Of a stretch of DNA of 64,000 bases, positions 1 to 9,122 are shown in pieces. The notes beneath the pieces were generated by a model. It was not told the origin of the DNA. It ran no database searches and was given only the letters and a program-made list of their open reading frames with translations. The stretch comes from an uncultured Hyphomonadaceae bacterium (lineage in GTDB: Bacteria > Pseudomonadota > Alphaproteobacteria > Caulobacterales > Hyphomonadaceae), in the NCBI GenBank assembly GCA_913057945.1, contig CAJXOF010000004.1, forward strand, positions 186,001 through 250,000. Reading direction: 5' to 3'. Within the stretch, counting starts at the first letter, position 1. Every line of letters begins with the position of its first letter. A program made the translations under genes and the position numbers.

Positions 1-507
1 AAACGCCGCGCCGAATTCGGGTCGTTCCGCGAAGCGCTGGAGGCCTATACCGGCCGCGGCGCATTCCAGACCTGGCGCGAGCCTTTCCTGGCCGACTACC
101 TGCTGGACGGGATCGAGCGTACAGACCACAATCCGCCAGATAGCGACGACCAGACCTGGCGCCTCTTGTGCGAACCGAAATGGGAATCCGCGACCTTTGC
201 CGCCCAGCGCAATCGCCCCTGGCATGCGCTGCGCCGCGTGAAGAAGCACCGCATTCCGATGACCATCTTGCGGCCGACCCGAGGCTCCGTAATTACCGAC
301 AAGGTGCGCGCCAAGCTGATCCTGTCCTATCCGGCGATGATGATGAAGGCGGTGCGCGGCACGACCCATTTCCTGCCCATGGAAGCGCCCTATGAAGTGC
401 GCGACCAGCTGTCGGCATTCCTTGCGCGCCTCGTCGAGCGGTTCACGCTGGAAGAGGATGCCTTCGTGGAACGGTCCCTGAAGATGCGTCGGCGCGGCTC
501 ACGATAG
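1..507 (+). CDS. alpha/beta hydrolase, C-terminal part (5' truncated by window edge)
   Basis: An open frame runs from the first base to a TAG at 505-507, giving the last 168 residues. The stretch around residues 90-140 (RPTRGSVIT, then THFLPMEAPYEVRDQL) looks like the end of an alpha/beta-hydrolase fold: a late beta strand followed by the catalytic His in a HFLPMEAP motif before the final helix, as in epoxide hydrolase/haloalkane dehalogenase-like enzymes. The nucleophile elbow lies outside the window, so substrate class cannot be read. An Arg-rich tail closes the protein. Family call is by motif only. Confidence 0.75.
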   Translation, partial: KRRAEFGSFREALEAYTGRGAFQTWREPFLADYLLDGIERTDHNPPDSDDQTWRLLCEPKWESATFAAQRNRPWHALRRVKKHRIPMTILRPTRGSVITDKVRAKLILSYPAMMMKAVRGTTHFLPMEAPYEVRDQLSAFLARLVERFTLEEDAFVERSLKMRRRGSR

Positions 508-596
508 GCGAGGGCATCGCCTGACTTGAGAAAAGCTCAGTGGTGGAACAATGCGCGCTCGTGTAAGGATGCGCGGTTGCCATTGGAGCTGACCCC

Positions 597-2411
597 ATGC
601 CCGCTGATATCCTGGCCCTGCCGGGGGTAGAGATTGCCATCGTGCTGTTGCTGGTGGGAATCGTGTTTTTCGGCTTCGTGCGGGAAATCCTGCCGTCCGA
701 TGTGGTCGCCTTGCTGGCCATGGGTGCGCTGTTGCTGACGGGTATCCTGTCAGTGCCTGAGACGCTTGCCGTTTTCTCCAATTCCGCGCCGATCACGATT
801 GCCGCCATGTTCGTGCTGTCGGCAGCGCTGGAGCGAACCGGCGTGATCGATGCGGCCGGGCGGCTGGTCTCCCGCCTCGCCCGCCGGGCGTCGCCTGTCG
901 TGGCGATGGTGGCCATGATGCTGGGCGTGATGATCCTGTCGGCCCTCATGAACAATACGCCGATTGTCGTCGTCCTGATCCCGGTGGTGATACAGCTGGC
1001 GCGGACGATTGGCGTGGCGCCGTCAAAATTGCTGATCCCGCTCTCCTTCGCCGCGATCTTTGGCGGCACGACCACGCTGATCGGCACATCGACCAACATC
1101 CTTGTGGACGGCGTGGCGCAGGAGGCGGGGCTGGCCCCGTTTGGCGTGTTCGAGATTACCGGCGCCGGGGCGATCCTGGCGCTGGTCGGCGCGGCCTATC
1201 TGGCGCTCACCTCGCCCTTCCTGTTGCCGACGCGTGAGTCATTGGTCGACATGTTGCCGAATGCGAAGAGCCGGCGGTTCCTGGCGCAGATCCTGATTCC
1301 GCTTGGCTCGCCCCTGATCGGCAAAACCGTTTCTGAAACAGGCTTCTCGGCGGAGAAGGGGTTCAAGGTGATCGATGTCTTCCGGGAGGGGCTGTCCCTG
1401 CGGGCTGATTTACGCGACCTCTCGATCCAGGCCGGGGACCGGATCGTGTTGCGCACGCCGGTGTCTGAAGTCCTGACGCTGAAGGAGGCGGGCAGCATTG
1501 CGATTGGCGCGTCAGCCTCCGATGCGCGGCCTGCGTTCGAGCCGATCCAGACCAGTGAGACTGTCATCATGGAAGGCGTGATCGGGCCGCAATCCCGGTT
1601 GACCGGCCGGTTGCTGAATGGGCTCGGCCTGGCCCGTCTGTATGGCGTCTATGTGCTGGCGATCCACAGGCGCGGAGAGAACATCACGACCACTGAGGAT
1701 ATCCGGTTCGATGTCGGGGATACGGTCCTGCTGGAAGGTCCGGCGCGGGGCATGCGGCAATTGTTCGATGATGGCATTCTCAACAATCTCACCGAGACCA
1801 CCGAGCGCGCCATAAGGCGGGGCAAGGCGCCGATTGCGATTGTGGCGCTGGTGTCGGTGATGGGACTGGCGGCGCTGGGCGTGCTGCCGATCTCGGCGCT
1901 CGCGCTGATTGCGGCGACGGCTGTCGTGGCGCTCGGATGCCTCGACCATCAGGAAGCCTATCGCGCGATCCGCTGGGATATCCTGATGCTGATATTCGGC
2001 ATGCTGGCCCTCGGCACGGCAATGGAGAAGACCGGCGCGGCCAGCCTGCTGGTCGGGCATATTGCCGGCCTGACAGGCGGACTCGGACCCTTGGCCGTGC
2101 TGGCGGCGCTCTACCTCGTCACATCCTTCCTGACAGAGATCATGAGCAACAATGCCGCCGCGATCCTGCTGACACCCATTGCCATCGGGCTGGGCAGCCA
2201 GCTGGGCATCGATCCAAGGCCCTTCGTCGTGGCGGTGATGTTTGCCGCCAGTGCGAGCTTTGCAACGCCCATTGGCTACCAGACCAATACGCTGGTCTAC
2301 AGCGCGGGCGGGTATCGCTTCTCGGACTTCCTGAAGATTGGCGTGCCGCTGAACCTCGTAATGTTTGCGGCGTCCATGATCGTCATTCCGATGTTCTGGC
2401 CACTGGCCTGA
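597..2411 (+). CDS. SLC13/DASS-type anion permease with two TrkA-C (RCK_C) domains
   Basis: 604 residues. An N-terminal bundle of hydrophobic helices (about 1-215) and a C-terminal bundle (about 405-604) flank two soluble domains at about 225-300 and 322-395. Each soluble domain carries the RCK_C pattern (PLGSPLIGKT...GDRIVLRTP and GLARLYGVYVLAIHRRG...GDTVLLEGP). This layout is known for SLC13-family sulfate, dicarboxylate or other anion transporters of bacteria. Repeated small-residue/Asn motifs (LMNNTPIVVVLIPVV near 118 and EIMSNNAAAILLTPIA near 515) match the family's re-entrant hairpins. Inner membrane. Substrate cannot be decided from sequence. GGAG lies about 10 bases upstream of the ATG. 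Confidence 0.88.
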   Translation: MPADILALPGVEIAIVLLLVGIVFFGFVREILPSDVVALLAMGALLLTGILSVPETLAVFSNSAPITIAAMFVLSAALERTGVIDAAGRLVSRLARRASPVVAMVAMMLGVMILSALMNNTPIVVVLIPVVIQLARTIGVAPSKLLIPLSFAAIFGGTTTLIGTSTNILVDGVAQEAGLAPFGVFEITGAGAILALVGAAYLALTSPFLLPTRESLVDMLPNAKSRRFLAQILIPLGSPLIGKTVSETGFSAEKGFKVIDVFREGLSLRADLRDLSIQAGDRIVLRTPVSEVLTLKEAGSIAIGASASDARPAFEPIQTSETVIMEGVIGPQSRLTGRLLNGLGLARLYGVYVLAIHRRGENITTTEDIRFDVGDTVLLEGPARGMRQLFDDGILNNLTETTERAIRRGKAPIAIVALVSVMGLAALGVLPISALALIAATAVVALGCLDHQEAYRAIRWDILMLIFGMLALGTAMEKTGAASLLVGHIAGLTGGLGPLAVLAALYLVTSFLTEIMSNNAAAILLTPIAIGLGSQLGIDPRPFVVAVMFAASASFATPIGYQTNTLVYSAGGYRFSDFLKIGVPLNLVMFAASMIVIPMFWPLA

Positions 2412-2414
2412 GGA

Positions 2415-2882
2415 TCACCAGAGCGGACGGTCAGGGGAGGCGGCATCGGCGAGTTTTCCCATCAGGCGTTCGAGTTGTTTCTGCTCCTCTTCCGTCAGGC
2501 TGCTGGCAAGCTCCTGTTCCGCACCGAGGGCCATCGGCACGATGAGTTCGTACACATCGCGGCCTGCCGGGGTGAGAAAGAGCTGCGAGCGGCGGCCATC
2601 GGTCTCGGACGTCTTGCGCTCCAGGTAGCCCATCTGGATCATGGCGGCGATGGCGCGGCTGACCGCGACCTTGTCCATGGCCGTCAGCTGGCCGATCTCG
2701 GTGGCGCTGATGCCGGGCCGGTCGCCGGTCACGGCCATGACCCGCCACTGCCAGATCGAGAGGCCGAATTCGCGGTCATACAGGCTCGCGATCCGGGTCG
2801 AGATCGTGTTCGACAGGACAGACAGGCGGTAGGGCAGGAATTCGCGTAGGCGAAGCAAAGAAACGTTTTCAATATCAGGCAT
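2415..2882 (-). CDS. MarR-family transcriptional regulator (likely controls hppD operon)
   Basis: 155 residues with a winged helix-turn-helix: LSIWQWRVMAVTG, then ISATEIGQLTAMDKVAVSRAIAAMIQMGYLERK and a DGRRSQLFLTPAG wing. The gene is divergent from hppD; the 91-base gap holds a good palindrome at 2919-2936 and an overlapping one at 2931-2943. MarR proteins adjacent to homogentisate-pathway genes are known as local regulators in proteobacteria, usually released by an aromatic ligand. That this one represses hppD and itself is inference from position. The 3' end faces the end of the permease gene with only 3 bases between. Confidence 0.9.
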   Translation of the reverse strand: MPDIENVSLLRLREFLPYRLSVLSNTISTRIASLYDREFGLSIWQWRVMAVTGDRPGISATEIGQLTAMDKVAVSRAIAAMIQMGYLERKTSETDGRRSQLFLTPAGRDVYELIVPMALGAEQELASSLTEEEQKQLERLMGKLADAASPDRPLW

Positions 2883-2918
2883 GGTTTACTGATTCAGGGT
2901 TGCGTTCCGCCTGTCAAA

Positions 2919-2943
2919 TAGTTACATATGAAACTAATAGTTT
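2919..2943. promoter_or_regulatory. probable MarR operator in MarR/hppD divergent promoter
   Basis: TAGTTACATATGAAACTA (2919-2936) is an 18-base palindrome centred on CATATG with one mismatched pair. It runs into AAACTAATAGTTT (2931-2943), a second palindrome perfect except at its central base. The three AGTT/AACT half-sites are about one helical turn apart. The site sits 37 bases from the MarR start codon and about 31 bases before the hppD start codon, where it would block both promoters. Confidence 0.65.
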
Positions 2944-2973
2944 TGACCCCCGGAATTACGACTGGAGCGCATC

Positions 2974-4065
2974 ATGGCAGACCTGTTTGAAAATCCCGCC
3001 GGCCTCGACGGTTTCGAGTTCATCGAATTCTCCGCGCCTGAAAAAGGCCAGCTGGAAGCGGTGTTCGATCTCATCGGGTTTACAAAGATTGCCCGCCACC
3101 GGACCAAGGATGTCGAGCTGTGGCGCCAGGGCGGCATCAACCTCATCACCAATTACGAGCCGAAATCCGCCGCATGGTATTTCGCGCGCGAGCATGGCCC
3201 GTCCGCTTGCGGCATGGGCTTTCGCGTGCGCGACGCCCGCAAGGCCTACCAGCATTTGCTGGCACAGGGCGGCGAGCCGGTGAACGTGAATACTGGCCCG
3301 AGCGAGCTGCATATTCCGGGCATTCGCGGCATCGGCAATTCGATCATCTACCTGATCGACCGCTATGGCGACGATCTCGATATCTATGACATCGACTTTG
3401 AATATTTGCCGGGCGTGGACAAGAATCCCGTCGGCGCGGGCTTCAAGTTGATCGATCACCTGACGCACAATGTTTATGGCGGCCGGATGAAATATTGGGC
3501 AGATTTCTACGAGAAGCTCTTCAACTTCCAGGAAATCCGCTATTTCGATATCAAGGGCGAATATACCGGCCTGACCTCCAAGGCGCTGACGGCGCCGGAC
3601 GGCAAGATCCGCATTCCGCTGAACGAGGAAGGCGAGGGCGGCAAGGGCCAGATCGAGGAATTCCTGCGCGAATACAATGGCGAGGGTATCCAGCATATCG
3701 CGCTGATCTGTGACGACCTCTATGCGTGCTATGACCGGCTGAAAGAACGCGGCGTGCCCTTCATGACCGCGCCGCCGGCCACCTATTACGAGATGCTGGA
3801 CGGACGTCTGCCGGGGCATGGCGAAGACGTCGAGGGCCTGAAGGCCCGTGGCCTGTTGCTGGACGGCACGACCGAGGGCGGCGAGCCGCGCCTGCTGATG
3901 CAGATCTTTGCGCAGGCCCAGATCGGCCCGGTCTTCTTCGAGTTCATCCAGCGCAAGGGTGACTACAAGGACGGTTTCGGCGAGGGCAATTTCAAGGCCT
4001 TGTTCGAAAGCATGGAACGTGACCAGATTGAGCGAGGCGCGCTCAAGGTAGAGGAGGACGCGTAA
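2974..4065 (+). CDS. hppD: 4-hydroxyphenylpyruvate dioxygenase
   Basis: 363 residues, full length for the bacterial enzyme. It converts 4-hydroxyphenylpyruvate to homogentisate (Fe(II), O2) in tyrosine catabolism. Two VOC halves are present. The iron triad is visible as H165 (DHLTHNV), H241 (IQHIAL) and E323 ([11 protein letters not shown]), close to the numbering of the Pseudomonas enzyme (161/240/322). Core motifs [13 protein letters not shown] and [19 protein letters not shown] are intact. First gene of a tight operon: the stop overlaps the next start as TAATG. The divergent MarR gene and the palindrome at 2919-2943 suggest repression relieved by an aromatic intermediate. Confidence 0.97.
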   Translation: MADLFENPAGLDGFEFIEFSAPEKGQLEAVFDLIGFTKIARHRTKDVELWRQGGINLITNYEPKSAAWYFAREHGPSACGMGFRVRDARKAYQHLLAQGGEPVNVNTGPSELHIPGIRGIGNSIIYLIDRYGDDLDIYDIDFEYLPGVDKNPVGAGFKLIDHLTHNVYGGRMKYWADFYEKLFNFQEIRYFDIKGEYTGLTSKALTAPDGKIRIPLNEEGEGGKGQIEEFLREYNGEGIQHIALICDDLYACYDRLKERGVPFMTAPPATYYEMLDGRLPGHGEDVEGLKARGLLLDGTTEGGEPRLLMQIFAQAQIGPVFFEFIQRKGDYKDGFGEGNFKALFESMERDQIERGALKVEEDA

Positions 4066-4616
4066 TGACGGCTCCCGCCCCCCTGAAAGGCGTTCACCAC
4101 GTCGCCTATCGCTGCAAGGATGCGAAGGAGACGGTGGAGTTCTATCGCGATGCGCTGGGCATGGATTTCCAGCTGGCCATTGCCGAGGACAAGGTGCCGT
4201 CGACGGGCGCGCATGATCCGTACATGCATGTCTTCCTCGATGCCGGGAACGGCAATGTGCTGGCCTTCTTCGAGCTGCCGACCCAGCCCGACATGGACCG
4301 GGACCGGAACACGCCGCAATGGGTGCAGCATATCGCCTTCCGTGTCGGCTCTATGGACGAGCTCATGGCGACCAAGGCGCACCTTGAAGGCATGGGGCTC
4401 GACGTGCTGGGGCCGACGCATCACGGCATCTTCAAATCGATCTATTTCTTCGACCCCAACGGCCACCGCATCGAACTCGCCGCCGATATCGGCACGCCCG
4501 AACAGATGAAGCAGTTGAAAGACGTCGCCCACCCCATGATCGACGAATGGAGCGCGACGAAGAAGGCTCCGAGGCATGCCGCCTGGCTGCATGAGAAAAT
4601 CGCAGACGAAAGCTGA
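4065..4616 (+). CDS. single-domain VOC (extradiol dioxygenase/glyoxalase-like) protein
   Basis: 183 residues with one vicinal-oxygen-chelate module. Candidate metal ligands are His in GVHHVAYR, His in VQHIAFRV and Glu in GHRIELAAD, the H-H-E triad of type I extradiol dioxygenases and glyoxalases. It starts inside the hppD stop codon, so the two are translationally coupled. A role in handling homogentisate or a related catechol-like intermediate is inference. No cupin-type homogentisate dioxygenase (hmgA) is in the window, so this gene is a candidate for, but not proof of, an accessory or alternative ring-cleavage step. Confidence 0.88.
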   Translation: MTAPAPLKGVHHVAYRCKDAKETVEFYRDALGMDFQLAIAEDKVPSTGAHDPYMHVFLDAGNGNVLAFFELPTQPDMDRDRNTPQWVQHIAFRVGSMDELMATKAHLEGMGLDVLGPTHHGIFKSIYFFDPNGHRIELAADIGTPEQMKQLKDVAHPMIDEWSATKKAPRHAAWLHEKIADES

Positions 4617-4619
4617 ACC

Positions 4620-5768
4620 ATGAAACTCGCCCCACTGAAGACTGGGATCGTGTCGGTGGTATCAGTTCTACTCGCCGCGTGTGCGTTACTGCCTGCCCAT
4701 GCTGACCGGCTGGTGATCCCGCTGACAGACATTGAGAGCCTGACTCATTTTGAAGAGTTCAACTGGTTTGGCGGCGAGAATGATTTCAGCGCCGGGATCA
4801 GCTTCGCAGATTTCGATGGCGATGGCGATCTCGATATTGTCTCGGTGAATGGCCGCCACTGGCCGGTTGCAGATGTGTTGCTGTTGAATGATGGCAAAGG
4901 CCACTTCCCGATGGCAGCAGAGATCGGGGAATGGCGCACAACTGGTTATGGCGGTTGCCCGGCGGATATCGACGATGATGGCGACATGGACCTGCTCGTC
5001 CCACGGGACTGGCTGCCTGTCGCCGTGTTCCGCAATGACGGGGCAGGGCATTTGACGGAGGCTGGGGAGATTGGCGAGGCCAGTGCGGCGCGCGACTGCG
5101 CAACGGCGGACATCAACAAGGACGGCGCGGCCGATCTCATCATCGCGGACCGAAAGGGCGGCTCCTTCATCGCTCTGGGGCCGCTCGGGCCCGACGCAAG
5201 AACGCTTCAACTGTCTGACTTGCCAGCCGTGGGTGTCACCATGGGTGATCTGAACGGCGACGGTGAGGTGGACACGGTGCTGGCCCTGCGCGGCGACGCA
5301 ACGCTCGCGGTTTTCCTGAGCAACGGCGACGGTTACGCCGCGCCGGTGCTTGTTGGCGATGAAGAATGGGAATCCCGTTCCGTGGCGCTGGCCGACTGGG
5401 ATGGGGATGGAGACCTTGATCTTGTCACCGCCATCCTGTCTGGCGCGAACCGCGTGTTCCTGAATGACGGAGGCACGTTCACCCGCGCCGCGCTGATCGG
5501 GCCGGAGGACGAGGTATCACAGGGCGTGCGCGTGATTGATCTCAATGCCGATGGCCGCCCGGATGCCATCTTTGCCAATGAAGGCCCGAACGCGGTTGTG
5601 ATGAACATTGAAGGCCTGCCGCAACGGACCCTGTTGCCGGGCGATGAAGACACGTACGATCTCGCGGTGGGTGACATGAACGGCGACGGCCTGCCGGATA
5701 TCGGCTTTGCCAATTCGGACGCGTCCAACACACTCTTTTTCCTGAAACGCAGCGGAGATACTGAATGA
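4620..5768 (+). CDS. FG-GAP/VCBS-repeat secreted lipoprotein
   Basis: 382 residues. It has an N-terminal signal (basic start, hydrophobic core, LLAAC at residues 17-21 as a likely lipobox; AHA just after could be an alternative signal peptidase I site). The rest is a chain of calcium-binding-like FG-GAP repeats with DxDxDGxxD loops (DFDGDGDLDIV, DIDDDGDMDLLV, DINKDGAADLII, DLNGDGEVDTVL, DWDGDGDLDLV, DLNADGRPDAIF, DMNGDGLPDIGF), so about seven blades as in an integrin-type propeller. It sits between catabolic enzymes and its stop overlaps the next start (ATGA). Why an exported beta-propeller lies inside a cytoplasmic catabolic operon is unclear. No enzymatic motif is seen. Confidence 0.85.
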   Translation: MKLAPLKTGIVSVVSVLLAACALLPAHADRLVIPLTDIESLTHFEEFNWFGGENDFSAGISFADFDGDGDLDIVSVNGRHWPVADVLLLNDGKGHFPMAAEIGEWRTTGYGGCPADIDDDGDMDLLVPRDWLPVAVFRNDGAGHLTEAGEIGEASAARDCATADINKDGAADLIIADRKGGSFIALGPLGPDARTLQLSDLPAVGVTMGDLNGDGEVDTVLALRGDATLAVFLSNGDGYAAPVLVGDEEWESRSVALADWDGDGDLDLVTAILSGANRVFLNDGGTFTRAALIGPEDEVSQGVRVIDLNADGRPDAIFANEGPNAVVMNIEGLPQRTLLPGDEDTYDLAVGDMNGDGLPDIGFANSDASNTLFFLKRSGDTE

Positions 5769-6775
5769 AACTCGCCACACTGAAGAATGGCGCCCGCGAT
5801 GGCCGCCTCGTTGTCGTCTCAAAGGATTTGACCCGCTACACCGATGCGGCGGGCATTGCGCCGACGCTGCAGGCGGCGCTCGACAAATGGGATGTCTATG
5901 CCCCGAAATTGCAACAGCTGGCCGAGCAGGTCGAACTGGGCAGTGTGCCGACGGCGCGCTTCCACGAGCATGATTGCGAGAGTCCATTGCCGCGCGCCTA
6001 TCAGTGGGCGGACGGATCGGCCTATATCAACCATGTGGAACTCGTCCGAAAAGCGCGCGGCGCCGAAGTGCCGGAAAGCTTCTATGATGATCCGCTGATG
6101 TACCAAGGCGGCTCGGATGCGTTCCTTGGTCCGCGGGACGCGATCCCGCTGAAGGACACGGCCTGGGGCTGTGACATGGAAGGGGAGATTGCGGTCATCA
6201 CCGATGACGTGCCGATGGGCGCGAGCGAGGCGGACGCCGCCGGTCACATCAAGCTGGTCATGCTGTGCAATGACGTTTCGCTGCGCGGCCTGATCCCCGG
6301 CGAACTCGCCAAGGGGTTCGGTTTCTTCCAGTCGAAGCCACCGAGCGCATTCTCACCGGTTGCCGTGACGCCGGACGAATTGGGCGAGGCGTGGCAGGGC
6401 AGTCTCGTCCATCTGCCGCTGCATGTGGACTATAATGGCCAGCCTTTCGGACGCGCCGAAGCCGCCGAAGACGCCACGTTCAGCCTCGCGCGGCTTGTGT
6501 CCCACGCGGCCAAGAGCCGTCCGCTTTCAGCCGGCACGGTGATCGGCTCCGGCACGGTATCGAACAAGGATGCCGATGGCGGCGCCGGAAAACCTGTCAG
6601 CGAAGGCGGGCGCGGCTATTCCTGCATCGCTGAAATCCGCATGATCGAGAAGATCGCCACCGGCGAGTTCAAGACGCCTTTCATGTCGCCGGGCGATGTT
6701 GTGCGGATGGAAATGCTCGACAAATCCGGGCATTCGATATTCGGAGCAATTGAACAAACGGTCGAGCAGGTCTAG
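5765..6775 (+). CDS. fumarylacetoacetate hydrolase family protein
   Basis: 336 residues of the FAH fold. The metal-binding signature [12 protein letters not shown] (about residues 136-147), the downstream [11 protein letters not shown] and the late [13 protein letters not shown] loop match the bacterial FAH-like enzymes found beside hppD. The expected role is cleavage of fumarylacetoacetate to fumarate and acetoacetate, the last ring-derived step of tyrosine breakdown; acetoacetate would then be used by the CoA-transferase encoded next. It overlaps the FG-GAP gene by 4 bases. The related class of acylpyruvate hydrolases cannot be excluded without a tree, but context favours fumarylacetoacetase. 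Confidence 0.9.
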   Translation: MKLATLKNGARDGRLVVVSKDLTRYTDAAGIAPTLQAALDKWDVYAPKLQQLAEQVELGSVPTARFHEHDCESPLPRAYQWADGSAYINHVELVRKARGAEVPESFYDDPLMYQGGSDAFLGPRDAIPLKDTAWGCDMEGEIAVITDDVPMGASEADAAGHIKLVMLCNDVSLRGLIPGELAKGFGFFQSKPPSAFSPVAVTPDELGEAWQGSLVHLPLHVDYNGQPFGRAEAAEDATFSLARLVSHAAKSRPLSAGTVIGSGTVSNKDADGGAGKPVSEGGRGYSCIAEIRMIEKIATGEFKTPFMSPGDVVRMEMLDKSGHSIFGAIEQTVEQV

Positions 6776-6821
6776 AACCCCTGCTGCACCGCAGCATTAT
6801 CCGAGGGGAGGCCCGCACTTC

Positions 6822-7529
6822 ATGGCGAGCAAGATATACAAGACGGCCGCAGACGCGCTGGATGGCGTCCTGTTTGACGGCATGACGATTGCCGCAGGCG
6901 GATTCGGCCTGTGCGGCATACCGGAACTGTCGATTGCGGCGATCCGCGATGCCGGCACCAGGGACCTCACCGTCTATTCCAACAATGCGGGCGTGGATGA
7001 TTTCGGCCTCGGCGTGTTGCTGCAGACCCGCCAGGTCAAGAAGATGTGCTCGTCCTATGTCGGCGAGAATGCCGAATTCATGCGGCAATACCTGTCCGGC
7101 GAGCTGGAGCTGGAATTCAACCCGCAAGGCACGCTGGCCGAGCGCATGCGCGCCGGTGGCGCCGGTATTCCGGGCTTCTACACCAAGACGGGCGTTGGCA
7201 CGCTGGTGGCAGAGGGCAAGGAAGAGAAGGTCTTCAATGGCGAGACCTATATCCTGGAAGAGGGGATCTTCGCAGACCTCGCCATCGTGAAAGCCTGGAA
7301 GGCCGACACGACCGGCAATGCGATCTTCCGCAAGACCGCCCGCAACTTCAACCTGCCCGCCGCGACCTGTGGCAAGATCTGCGTCATGGAAGTCGAGGAG
7401 ATCGTCGAGCCGGGCGAACTGGACCCGGACGCCATCCACCTGCCGGGCATCTATGTGCATCGCCTGGTGCAGGGCGAATTCGAAAAGCGCATTGAACAGC
7501 GGACCGTCCGCAAGAAGGAGAGCGTCTGA
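6822..7529 (+). CDS. scoA: succinyl-CoA:3-ketoacid CoA-transferase subunit A
   Basis: 235 residues. The ATG at 6822 follows a strong GAGGGGAGG Shine-Dalgarno at 6804-6812 and gives the usual MASKIYKTA start; upstream in-frame extension reads through the end of the previous gene and is rejected. The glycine-rich [15 protein letters not shown] motif and [14 protein letters not shown] segment are typical of the alpha subunit. With subunit B it transfers CoA from succinyl-CoA to acetoacetate, the product of the preceding enzyme. The stop overlaps the scoB start as TGATG. Confidence 0.95.
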   Translation: MASKIYKTAADALDGVLFDGMTIAAGGFGLCGIPELSIAAIRDAGTRDLTVYSNNAGVDDFGLGVLLQTRQVKKMCSSYVGENAEFMRQYLSGELELEFNPQGTLAERMRAGGAGIPGFYTKTGVGTLVAEGKEEKVFNGETYILEEGIFADLAIVKAWKADTTGNAIFRKTARNFNLPAATCGKICVMEVEEIVEPGELDPDAIHLPGIYVHRLVQGEFEKRIEQRTVRKKESV

Positions 7530-8158
7530 TGCCTTGGGATCGTGACCAGATGGCGGCCCGGGCCGCGCAGGAACTTGAAGACGGCATGTATGTGAACCTC
7601 GGCATCGGCATTCCGACGCTGGTGGCGAACCACATTCCGGAGGGCGTGAACGTCACGCTGCAATCCGAGAATGGCATGCTGGGCATGGGGCCTTTCCCGT
7701 TCGAGGGCGAAGAAGACGCCGACCTGATCAATGCCGGCAAGCAGACGATCACGGAGCTTCCGCAATCGGCCTATTTCGACAGCGCGACCAGCTTCGGCAT
7801 GATCCGTGGCGGCAAGATCGCCATGGCGATCCTCGGCGCGATGGAAGTGGCCGAGAATGGCGACCTCGCGAACTGGATGATCCCCGGCAAGCTCGTGAAG
7901 GGCATGGGCGGCGCGATGGACCTTGTGGCTGGTGTCGGCCGAGTTGTGGTCATTACCGACCACGCCAACAAGCGCGGCGAGTCCAAGGTTCTGAAGGAAT
8001 GCACGCTGCCCCTGACGGGCCTGAAAGTGATCGACCGGATCATCACCGATCTCTGCGTCATGGACGTGGTCGAGGGCGGCCTGAAAATCGTCGAACTCGC
8101 GCCGGGCGTGACGCTGGACGAGGTGAAATCGAAAACCGAAGCAACCCTTGTCGACTAG
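7529..8158 (+). CDS. scoB: succinyl-CoA:3-ketoacid CoA-transferase subunit B
   Basis: 209 residues. It contains [19 protein letters not shown] and the catalytic-glutamate motif [29 protein letters not shown] (split here only by description; Glu at about residue 51), the hallmark of the beta subunit. It is coupled to scoA by a one-base overlap. Together they activate acetoacetate to acetoacetyl-CoA, linking tyrosine breakdown to central metabolism. The gene ends 6 bases before the convergent DUF1206 gene, so the operon ends here without room for a classic terminator. Confidence 0.95.
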   Translation: MPWDRDQMAARAAQELEDGMYVNLGIGIPTLVANHIPEGVNVTLQSENGMLGMGPFPFEGEEDADLINAGKQTITELPQSAYFDSATSFGMIRGGKIAMAILGAMEVAENGDLANWMIPGKLVKGMGGAMDLVAGVGRVVVITDHANKRGESKVLKECTLPLTGLKVIDRIITDLCVMDVVEGGLKIVELAPGVTLDEVKSKTEATLVD

Positions 8159-8164
8159 ACCGGT

Positions 8165-8995
8165 TCACCTGGCAGGCGATACGAGCGTCTTGAGCGTGTT
8201 GCCTGACAGTCTCGGTACGATGCGGTAGCGCGCCATCACGAAGCAATAGACGGCAAAGCCGACGAGGCCTGCGCCCGCAAGGGCGAGCAGGACACGTCCA
8301 TAGGCCTGCGTCTCAAGGATGCGCAGGGCTTCGCCCAAGCCTGCGGCATGTTCGGGATTGGCCGATATGCCGGCCCAGAGGATCAGGCCGCCGACAATCA
8401 GCAGGACAAAGCCGTGTGCGGCGAGGCCGAAGCGGACCGCCGGCTCCAGCCGCTCGGCCATTTCCTTGCGGATGATGTCCTTGCGATGGGCCGCATTCCA
8501 CGCCTTGTGGAACAAGTAAATGGCCACGCAGAGCGTCGTGATGCCGGCTGCGATGACCACCAGTTGCCCGGCGGGATGCTGCATCAGGGAGGCGCTCCAG
8601 TTCTCGGCCGAGGAATCATCGCCGCTGGCCCGCGCGCCTTTCATCAGGATCAGGATGGCCGAGACGCCGAGTGCGGCATGGGTCAGGCCCGACATGACCT
8701 GGCCGGCCCGGTTGGCATAGCCCTCGGCGTCATCGCCTTCATTTTCGAGATCCATGATCCCATCGACCAGCCGCCACAGCGTATAGGCGAACAGGCCTGC
8801 GGCCGTGATGGCGAGCAGCACGGCGCCAAAAGGCTGGCGGATCAGGAAATTCAGCGCGCCGGAGGTGCCTTCAGCTTCCCCGCCATTCAGGGCGGCAAAG
8901 AAGGCGAGCCCGCCAACGATCAGGTAAACCACGCCCCGCGCCCCATATCCTGCTCGCATGAGCCATTCGAGAGCGGTATTGGCATGGTCGGTCAT
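8165..8995 (-). CDS. DUF1206 family integral membrane protein
   Basis: 276 residues, almost entirely hydrophobic, with three repeated two-helix units (beginning near 10, 95 and 185). Each has the RxGYxARGVVYLIVGG-like signature: MRAGYGARGVVYLIVGGLA, ANRAGQVMSGLTHAALGV and VRFGLAAHGFVLLIVGGL. This triple repeat defines DUF1206. Function unknown in the family. It is on the opposite strand between the CoA-transferase and aminotransferase genes and is probably not part of tyrosine catabolism. Confidence 0.9.
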   Translation of the reverse strand: MTDHANTALEWLMRAGYGARGVVYLIVGGLAFFAALNGGEAEGTSGALNFLIRQPFGAVLLAITAAGLFAYTLWRLVDGIMDLENEGDDAEGYANRAGQVMSGLTHAALGVSAILILMKGARASGDDSSAENWSASLMQHPAGQLVVIAAGITTLCVAIYLFHKAWNAAHRKDIIRKEMAERLEPAVRFGLAAHGFVLLIVGGLILWAGISANPEHAAGLGEALRILETQAYGRVLLALAGAGLVGFAVYCFVMARYRIVPRLSGNTLKTLVSPAR

Positions 8996-9122
8996 CAGGG
9001 GCCTTTCTGTGTCTGAAGATTAAAGTCTCCACGCGACAATCGGTTCCCGGCGCGGCGGTTGCGAAGGCGCACGCAACTGCATAGGGTCCGCCGCGACTTC
9101 CCAGAAGAAACGGATTTCCGAC

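Noticed and set aside
9022..9047. EcfG-like element before the DUF1206 gene
   Set aside because: GGAAC is present on the minus strand but the -10 reads CTT rather than GTT at the right distance, so it fails the pattern used for the other three.
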